This document shows, in pieces, positions 59,115 through 64,000 of a stretch of 64,000 nucleotides of DNA (position 1 is its first letter; every line of letters begins with the position of its first letter). Source of the DNA: an uncultured bacterium. GTDB lineage: Bacteria; Acidobacteriota; Thermoanaerobaculia; Thermoanaerobaculales; Thermoanaerobaculaceae. Under the pieces are notes generated by a model. The model did no database searches. It saw nothing but the letters and a program-made list of their open reading frames with translations, and was not told the DNA's origin. The position numbers were made by a program, and so were the translations under genes. The stretch is taken from the NCBI GenBank assembly GCA_937924755.1, contig CALEVZ010000037.1:54015-118014 (forward strand), in the 5' to 3' direction.

Positions 59115-60050
59115 TCATGGGATGGTGGTGCTGGCGAGGAGGCAGCGTTCCAGGCCGCCGGCCGGGTTGCGGGTCATCCACTGGCAGGAGGCGAGACAGG
59201 CCCCGCCGGCTTCCAGCAGGTGTTCGACCGCCGCCTCGAAGACAGCGGGTACGAGGACGTCGACGCCGTCCTCGGCGTCGACGGAGGCCAGTTGCAGCGC
59301 CCAGCCCAGCGCGGCGACAGCCGCATCCGAAGTGGTGGCCGCCAGCGGTCCGCAGCAACCGCGACCGCCATAGGCGTAAGCCGCAACGCGGTTGCCGTCC
59401 CGCACCAGGGCCGCGCCGAGACCTCGCTCGGCGAGCCAGTACTCGTGATCCATCGGCCGCGAGAGGCCGCGGGCGAGGCGATCGATGCGCTCGGTGTCGG
59501 ACCTGCCGCTGCCCCGGCGGATGGTTTCCTCGCTGCTCTTGGCGCCGGGGAGCAGTCGTGCCAGCTCGCTCCCCAGCGCTTTGGCGGCGGCGGCGGCGAG
59601 ACGTAGGCGGTAGACGGGAAAGCGAGGACGAAGGCCGAAGCGGAAAAGCTCTCCCTCCAGCTCTGCGTCCCCCAGGACAAGGCTGCACGCCTCCACCGCC
59701 CCGGCCCGGTCGCCGTAAGCCAGGGCCCGGCGGATTAGGCTGGCGGCGACGGGGCGATCCTGGAACTCGGGGAGGATCCAGATCCCGGTGAGGGAGAGGG
59801 TGCGGGAGCGCACGAACGCGGTGCAGAAGCCGGCCACCGTGTCGTCCACGGTGGCCACGAGAAAGCCGTCACCGTCGTGGTGGGCCAGGTGGGCGAAATC
59901 AAAAGCCAAGTCCGAGACGGGGCGACCTCGGCCCTCGCCGGGAGTCGTATCCTGCCACCCGGGCAAGGCGGCGCGTAAATGTTCGGCCATCTCCACTAGC
60001 GGGCCGAGGTTGGCCCGGGACACCGCTTGAACTCTGATTCGCACCGCCAT
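59115..60050 (-). CDS. GNAT-like acetyltransferase-fold protein (311 aa)
   Basis: Probably a GNAT-type N-acyltransferase. The segment GFLVATVDDTVAGFCTAFVRSRTLSLTGIWILPEFQDRPVAASLIRRALAYG reads as beta-strand, acetyl-CoA loop and helix in the right order, though the classical R-x-x-G-x-G/A is loose. The second half (about 185-311) resembles a degenerate repeat of the fold (VAAYAYGGRGCCGPLAATT). The substrate is unknown. The start ATG at 60050 follows no strong ribosome binding site. Confidence 0.6.
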   Translation of the reverse strand: MAVRIRVQAVSRANLGPLVEMAEHLRAALPGWQDTTPGEGRGRPVSDLAFDFAHLAHHDGDGFLVATVDDTVAGFCTAFVRSRTLSLTGIWILPEFQDRPVAASLIRRALAYGDRAGAVEACSLVLGDAELEGELFRFGLRPRFPVYRLRLAAAAAKALGSELARLLPGAKSSEETIRRGSGRSDTERIDRLARGLSRPMDHEYWLAERGLGAALVRDGNRVAAYAYGGRGCCGPLAATTSDAAVAALGWALQLASVDAEDGVDVLVPAVFEAAVEHLLEAGGACLASCQWMTRNPAGGLERCLLASTTIP

Positions 60051-60056
60051 GGCCTC

Positions 60057-60516
60057 GCTCTCGCGGTTCGCTCGGGTACTCCCTCGGGCTCGGCTTCGCC
60101 GCCACCCGTTTTAGGCGGCCGCAACTCCGGGGGTCCTCGGGGCCGCGGCTCTGGGGCCCCTCCGTCAAGATCCCGGGCTGTGCGTTACCGCAGCCCACGG
60201 ACGGCTCCCCTCCACCGCAGCGGGAGTGTAGCAGGCCCCCCGCCTCGGTCACGTCCACAGGCACGGGCACAGGCACGGGCACCGTTGCGGCCGTGGGCGG
60301 TCGCACCGGCCACGAGGGCGGGCCAGAGGCCCGCGCACCCAGGGGCACGGACACGGATACCGACACGGAAACGGGCACCGTACCGGCCGGGGTAGAGCCT
60401 ACCGACCGTGATGGCGGGCCAGAGGCCCGCGCACCCGGGGGCACGGAAACGGACACAGCCACCTGCACGGTCATGGGATCGCCGGGGGGTGGAGGCCGGC
60501 GGGCCCGCCACTTTTG
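60057..60516. repeat. Non-coding gap with hairpin repeats and hexamer tracts
   Basis: This 460-bp stretch has no convincing gene. It holds two copies, 96 bp apart (60317-60340 and 60413-60436), of a 24-bp unit built round a perfect 7-bp hairpin GCGGGCC-aga-GGCCCGC, each followed by CACGGA-type hexamer tracts. A GGCACR hexamer tract precedes them (60258-60283). Read on the minus strand it gives a Val/Pro and Val/Ser repeat frame, which I take as repeat-driven and not coding. Confidence 0.65.
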
Positions 60517-60900
60517 CTACCCCCGCCCGTCGGCGCGGAAGGCACCGGCGAGGTGACGCAATCGGGGGGGGAACCGGGTGGCGTCCACAGCAATCACGTC
60601 GAAGCGGCAGGCGGGGCTGGGACCGGGGCGCCGGGTGAGGTACAGCTGCGCTAGCCGCACGAGGCGAGCGCGCTTGGCCGCGGTGACCGCCTCCTCGGGC
60701 GACCCGGCGGCCCGCGACGTGCGGGTCTTGACCTCCACGAAGATCAGCAGCCCCCCACGCCGCGCGACGATGTCGAGCTCCCCTTGAGGGCAGCGCCAGT
60801 TGCGGGCTTCAATCCGGTACCCCTTCAGCCGGAGCCAGGCGGCGGCCAGCAGCTCCCCCAGCCGCGCCACCCCCCGGCGCCGGTCAGGTTTTCGCCCCAT
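60517..60900 (-). CDS. YraN/UPF0102 family nuclease-like protein
   Basis: A 127-aa protein of the YraN family, which shares the restriction-endonuclease/Holliday-junction-resolvase fold. The signature runs GELLAAAWLRLKGYRIEARN, then CPQGELDIVARRGGLLIFVEVKTR: the Glu-Asp-Glu-x-Lys set of the nuclease core is present. The function is unproven. The ATG at 60900 lies inside the end of the Fe-S gene (17-nt overlap). Confidence 0.9.
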   Translation of the reverse strand: MGRKPDRRRGVARLGELLAAAWLRLKGYRIEARNWRCPQGELDIVARRGGLLIFVEVKTRTSRAAGSPEEAVTAAKRARLVRLAQLYLTRRPGPSPACRFDVIAVDATRFPPRLRHLAGAFRADGRG

Positions 60901-62923
60901 CGCGGTCGGATGCCAGCGCCTGGGCGGCCAGCTCCAGCACGTCGAAGGTCTTTGCCTCTTCCTGGCCCAGCTCCTGCTGGCCGTTGGAGATCATCACGTA
61001 GCAGAAGGGGCAGGCCACCGCCACATGGGTGCACCCCGACTCACCCAGCTGCTTGACCCGCCGCTGGTTGATGCGCTCGCCGCGCTTCTCCTCCAGCCAC
61101 ATGCGGCCGCCGCCGGCACCGCAGCACATCCCCCTCTGCCGCGACAGGGGCGCCTCTTTCACCTCCAGGCCCGGCACGGCGGCGAGGATGCGCCGCGGCG
61201 CCTCGAACTCCCGGTTGGTGCGCCCCAGATAGCAGGGGTCGTGGAAGGTGAGCTGCCGTACTTTGGGCCCTTGGGTGAGGCTGAGCCTGCCCTGCGCGAG
61301 GAGGGAGGCCACCAGTTGGGTGCCGTGCACCACCTCAAAGTGTCCGCCGAAGTCGGGGTACTCGTGGGCCAGGGTATTGAAACAGTGCGGGCAGTTGGTG
61401 ACAATCTTTTTCACCTTGTAGTTGTTGAGGGTCTCCACGTTGGCCTGGGCGAGCATTTGGAAGAGGTACTCGTTGCCCAGCCGCCGCGCCGAGTCGCCGG
61501 TGCAGGTCTCCTCCGGCCCGAGGATGGCGAAGGACACCCCAGCGGCTTTGAGGAGCTTGGCCAGCGCCTGGGAGGTGCGCTTGCCGGCATCCTCGTAGGA
61601 TCCGGCGCAACCCACCCAGAAGAGGTACTCGAAGTCCCCGCCCTCGGCGGCAAGGGGCACGTTAAGGCCCTGCGCCCAGTCGCCGCGGGTCTCCTGGGGC
61701 AATTGCCAGGGGTTGCCGTTGACCTCCATGCCGCGGAAGGCGATGTTCGCCTCCTCCGGGAAGTCGGCCTTGTCCAGAACGAAGTTCCGCCGCATCTCGA
61801 CGATCTTGTCCACGTAGGAGATGAACAGGGGGCACGCTTCCTCGCACCAGCGACAGGTGGTGCAGTCCCAGATGACGTCGGCGGAGATCACATCGCCGGG
61901 GAGTTCGCGGGACGGCACCCGCGGCTTCTCCCCGGGGTCGCCGAGGATCTCGTGGCTCGAGGCGTTCAGGTGGTCGCGCAGATCAATGGTCAAATCTTTG
62001 GGTTTGAGCGCCTTGCCGGTGAGGGTGGTGGGGCAGACGACGGTGCAGCGCCCGCACTCGGTGCAGGTGTAGAGGTCGAGGAGCTGCTTCCAGGTGAAAT
62101 CAGTCACTTTGGCGGCGCCAAAGGTGGCGCCGTCTTCGATGTTTTCGAGGTCCATCTTGGCCAGCCGGCCGGCTGACTCCAGAGGCCGCAGCAGCACGTT
62201 GGGGAGCGAGGTATAGACGTGGAAGTGTTTGGAGTAGGGCAGGTAGTTGGCGAAGGCGTAGAGCGCCAGGAGGTGCACCCACCAGGACGAGGCGTAGACG
62301 GTCCGCAGCGTTTCGCCGGCGCTCCCCGCCAACCATCCGCCCACCAGCGCCGAGACCGGCGTCCACGCCCACGGCCCGGGCGAGCCGAAGGCGATCCGCG
62401 CCCCGTCGGCCAGGAGATCGGTCACCATGAGGGTGGCGATGAAGCCGAGAATTACCCAGGCGTCGAAGGACAACTCCAGCCGCGCCGGCTTGGTGACCGC
62501 CCGCCGCCAGGCGGCCACCGCCACTCCCGCCAGCACCAGCACGGCGAAAATATCCTTGGTGAGCAGGTAGGCAAACCCCGCCGGGGTGTGCAGGAAGGGC
62601 AACTCCCAGCCGGCGGTGAAGCCTTCCACCACCATAGAGATGGAGCGCACCGAGAAGACTAGAAAGCCCCAGAAGATGAGGGCGTGCATGACCCCCGCCA
62701 GCGGCTCAGCGAACATGCGCTTTTGCCCGATGGCGTAGACGAGGAGCCCCTTGACGCGCTCCCCCCAGCGATCCAGCGCCACCCCGCCCTTGCCGGCCAG
62801 CACCAGCCTCAGCTTGCGGTTCAGCGACCAGGCCACGGCCCCCACCGCGACCAGCGTCGCCAGCACGAACCACAGGGTTCCAGAAAGCCCCAAAAACGTC
62901 CCCGCGGTGGCGAAATGGCTCAT
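60884..62923 (-). CDS. Membrane heterodisulfide-reductase-like Fe-S oxidoreductase (EtfAB:menaquinone oxidoreductase type)
   Basis: A 679-aa membrane protein. Residues 1-260 hold about six helices of NarI-like cytochrome b type with several His. A ferredoxin-like pair of [4Fe-4S] motifs follows (CTECGRCTVVCP and CTTCRWCEEACP, about 295-385). The last part has two CCG-type blocks (FWVGCAGSYED and MCCGAGGGRMW). This is the layout of the membrane EtfAB:menaquinone oxidoreductase (EMO) that takes beta-oxidation electrons to menaquinone. The ATG at 62923 has GGAGGGAGG upstream. A FadR-like palindrome overlaps its promoter. Confidence 0.82.
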   Translation of the reverse strand: MSHFATAGTFLGLSGTLWFVLATLVAVGAVAWSLNRKLRLVLAGKGGVALDRWGERVKGLLVYAIGQKRMFAEPLAGVMHALIFWGFLVFSVRSISMVVEGFTAGWELPFLHTPAGFAYLLTKDIFAVLVLAGVAVAAWRRAVTKPARLELSFDAWVILGFIATLMVTDLLADGARIAFGSPGPWAWTPVSALVGGWLAGSAGETLRTVYASSWWVHLLALYAFANYLPYSKHFHVYTSLPNVLLRPLESAGRLAKMDLENIEDGATFGAAKVTDFTWKQLLDLYTCTECGRCTVVCPTTLTGKALKPKDLTIDLRDHLNASSHEILGDPGEKPRVPSRELPGDVISADVIWDCTTCRWCEEACPLFISYVDKIVEMRRNFVLDKADFPEEANIAFRGMEVNGNPWQLPQETRGDWAQGLNVPLAAEGGDFEYLFWVGCAGSYEDAGKRTSQALAKLLKAAGVSFAILGPEETCTGDSARRLGNEYLFQMLAQANVETLNNYKVKKIVTNCPHCFNTLAHEYPDFGGHFEVVHGTQLVASLLAQGRLSLTQGPKVRQLTFHDPCYLGRTNREFEAPRRILAAVPGLEVKEAPLSRQRGMCCGAGGGRMWLEEKRGERINQRRVKQLGESGCTHVAVACPFCYVMISNGQQELGQEEAKTFDVLELAAQALASDRDGAKT

Positions 62924-62952
62924 ATATGCGCCTCCCTCCTGTCCCTCAGCCG

Positions 62953-62995
62953 ATTCTGCCACAGCGGCAGCGAAAAGTGAATGGGCGTTCACTCA
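62953..62995 (-). promoter_or_regulatory. Promoter and FadR-like operator of the Fe-S oxidoreductase gene
   Basis: Minus-strand -35 TTCACT (62976-62981), 17-bp spacer, extended -10 TGG-CAGAAT (hexamer 62953-62958). The -35 lies in an inverted repeat GTGAA-N6-TTCAC (62977-62992). Aligned to the site at 2970-2987, 13 of 18 positions agree (GAATGnnCGnTCAnTCA shared). Confidence 0.6.
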
Positions 62996-63064
62996 CTATC
63001 GCAGCACTCTCTGACGCCCCCGTATCTAGCTGCTCCGGGCGCGGCCCTTGACTCGGCTGACTGC

Positions 63065-63093
63065 TTGCCATCGGCGGGCTTGTGAAGTAGCAT
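63065..63093 (+). promoter_or_regulatory. Promoter of the ferredoxin/2-oxoacid oxidoreductase operon
   Basis: TTGCCA (63065-63070), 17-bp spacer, TAGCAT (63088-63093). A start near 63100 leaves a leader with GGAAGGGGGG before the GTG at 63124. This favours GTG 63124 over the ATG at 63097. Confidence 0.55.
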
Positions 63094-63123
63094 GACATGG
63101 TGTCGTGGAAGGGGGGTTTCGGC

Positions 63124-63423
63124 GTGAGCGCAGCGGAGGAAATCAAGAGGGGAAAAGGAACCGTTTTCCTGCGCCCGGAGATCTGCAAGGGGTGCTCGTT
63201 CTGCATCGACTTTTGCCCCACCCACTGTCTGGAGTTCTCCCGCGACTTCAATAAGAAGGGGTACCACTACCCGGTGCTGCTGCGGCCGGAGGACTGCACC
63301 GGGTGCGACCTGTGCGGCCTCTACTGCCCGGATTTCGCCATCTTCGGCGTGCGCTACAAGGATCTGGAAAAGCGCCGGCAGGCCCTCCTGGCCGCTGGTT
63401 TTGAAGACGTGCAGCAGGGGTGA
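63124..63423 (+). CDS. 2-oxoacid:ferredoxin oxidoreductase ferredoxin-type subunit
   Basis: A 99-aa protein with two [4Fe-4S] motifs, CKGCSFCIDFCP (about residue 19) and CTGCDLCGLYCP (about residue 58), the delta/ferredoxin subunit of 2-oxoglutarate or related 2-oxoacid:ferredoxin oxidoreductases. It passes electrons from the oxidative decarboxylation to ferredoxin. The alpha subunit starts 51 bp downstream. An upstream ATG at 63097 would add nine residues. Confidence 0.87.
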   Translation: MSAAEEIKRGKGTVFLRPEICKGCSFCIDFCPTHCLEFSRDFNKKGYHYPVLLRPEDCTGCDLCGLYCPDFAIFGVRYKDLEKRRQALLAAGFEDVQQG

Positions 63424-63474
63424 GGGGCCCCTACCTGCCGCAGTTCATGACTCTATCCCCCCGAGGAGGCTGCC

Positions 63475-64000
63475 TTGCACGCGGATCCCAAGGGCGTTCT
63501 CACTGGGGTGCACTTTATCGACGGCGACCACGCCGCCTGTGAAGGTGCCCTCGCCGCCGGGTGCCGATTCGTCGCCGGCTACCCGATCACGCCGTCCACC
63601 GAGGTGGTGGAGCGCTTTGCGGCACGCATTCCCACCGTCGGCGGCGTCTTCATCCAGATGGAGGACGAGATAGCCTCCATGGGGGCTTGCATAGGTGCCA
63701 GGCTCGCGGGCCTCAAGTCAATGACCGCGACATCCGGCCCTGGCTTCTCCCTGATGGTTGAACACATAGGCTTCGCGGCCATGACCGAGGTGCCGGTTCT
63801 CATCGTGAATGTCATGAGGGGCGGCCCCTCAACCGGCCTTCCCACCAAGACCTCACAACAGGACATAATGCAGTCCAGGTGGGGTTCCCACGGGGATTAT
63901 TCCATCGTGGCCCTCGCGCCCTGGAGCGTCTACGAGTGCTTTGAGCTCACCGTTGAGGCGGTCAACATATCCGAGGAGCTGAGGCTCCCGGTGGTTCTGC
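63475..64000 (+). CDS. 2-oxoacid:ferredoxin oxidoreductase alpha subunit (3' end outside window)
   Basis: The N-terminal 175 residues of a KorA-type subunit. They include AGYPITPSTEVVERFA, FIQMEDEIASMGACIGARLAG, TATSGPGFSLMVE, VPVLIVNVMRGGPSTGLPTKTSQQD and GSHGDYSIVALAPWS, which are typical of 2-oxoglutarate:ferredoxin oxidoreductase alpha. GAGGAGG is 5 nt before a TTG at 63475, the only start that fits. The protein reads smoothly, but from about 63665 the codon choice changes: five ATA codons in 110, against almost none elsewhere in the window. Confidence 0.9.
   Translation, partial: MHADPKGVLTGVHFIDGDHAACEGALAAGCRFVAGYPITPSTEVVERFAARIPTVGGVFIQMEDEIASMGACIGARLAGLKSMTATSGPGFSLMVEHIGFAAMTEVPVLIVNVMRGGPSTGLPTKTSQQDIMQSRWGSHGDYSIVALAPWSVYECFELTVEAVNISEELRLPVVL

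Noticed and set aside
60057..60516. Possible CRISPR array or coding Val/Pro repeat protein
   Set aside because: Only two hairpin units with a 96-bp period, unequal flanks and no cas genes. The Val/Pro frame follows from hexamer repeats and runs into the GNAT gene on the same strand.

Overview
The window is very GC-rich and densely packed. It carries lipid A/LPS-type genes (LpxL-like acyltransferase, MsbA-like exporter, Kdo-kinase-like and heptosyltransferase genes, an outer-membrane DUF3187 protein), so the source is a diderm bacterium. It also has several acyl-CoA dehydrogenases, a methylmalonyl-CoA module, an archaeal-type HMG-CoA synthase/thiolase/DUF35 trio, a type-2 ArgG and a SpoIID-like protein. 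I infer an uncultured, GC-rich Acidobacteriota-like lineage. That is inference from gene content, not a placement.

Layout. 0-9 kb: end of an ABC-F protein; an acyl-CoA dehydrogenase behind a palindromic operator; a UDP-sugar decarboxylase; and a tightly overlapping minus-strand operon of flippase-like protein, nrdR, hsp20, lon and DUF2062. 9-20 kb: HDAC-family hydrolase, secreted repeat protein, alcohol dehydrogenase, pcnB-ligA-sigma54 regulator, NUDIX, mutY. 19-25 kb: DnaC-like ATPase, SpoIID/SPOR protein, acyl-CoA dehydrogenase, meaB, methylmalonyl-CoA epimerase. 25-38 kb: envelope block (MsbA-like, LpxL-like, Kdo-kinase-like, heptosyltransferase, a second ABC exporter, DUF374, flippase-like, GT2, YfhO-like). 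37.5-40 kb: AtuA-like/PqqD-like/lasso-B2-like operon and a third acyl-CoA dehydrogenase. 40-43.7 kb: a broken arginine-biosynthesis cluster (argG, argC, argD, argF, argE, argH fragments) followed by open carA and carB. 48-56 kb: DUF3187, tRNA-Leu, baeRF-like protein, TrmH-type methyltransferase, DUF4388 protein, RNase D, recO. 56-64 kb: HMG-CoA synthase trio, GNAT-like protein, a repeat-filled gap, yraN, a membrane Fe-S oxidoreductase of the EtfAB:menaquinone oxidoreductase type, and the start of a 2-oxoacid:ferredoxin oxidoreductase operon.

Five observations stand out. (1) Six divergent gene pairs carry back-to-back -10-like hexamers placed exactly 6 or 9 nt before the start codon with no ribosome binding site, which suggests widespread leaderless transcription. 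(2) Two fatty-acid/electron-transfer genes about 60 kb apart share a FadR-like palindrome overlapping a good promoter. (3) The arginine cluster has lost large pieces of every gene between the third acyl-CoA dehydrogenase and carA, with frame breaks at homopolymers, so it is either a mass deletion scar or an assembly artefact. (4) A small repeat-bounded element forms the tail of carA. (5) Codon usage switches abruptly inside the last gene. No CRISPR array, rRNA, transposase or prophage was seen.
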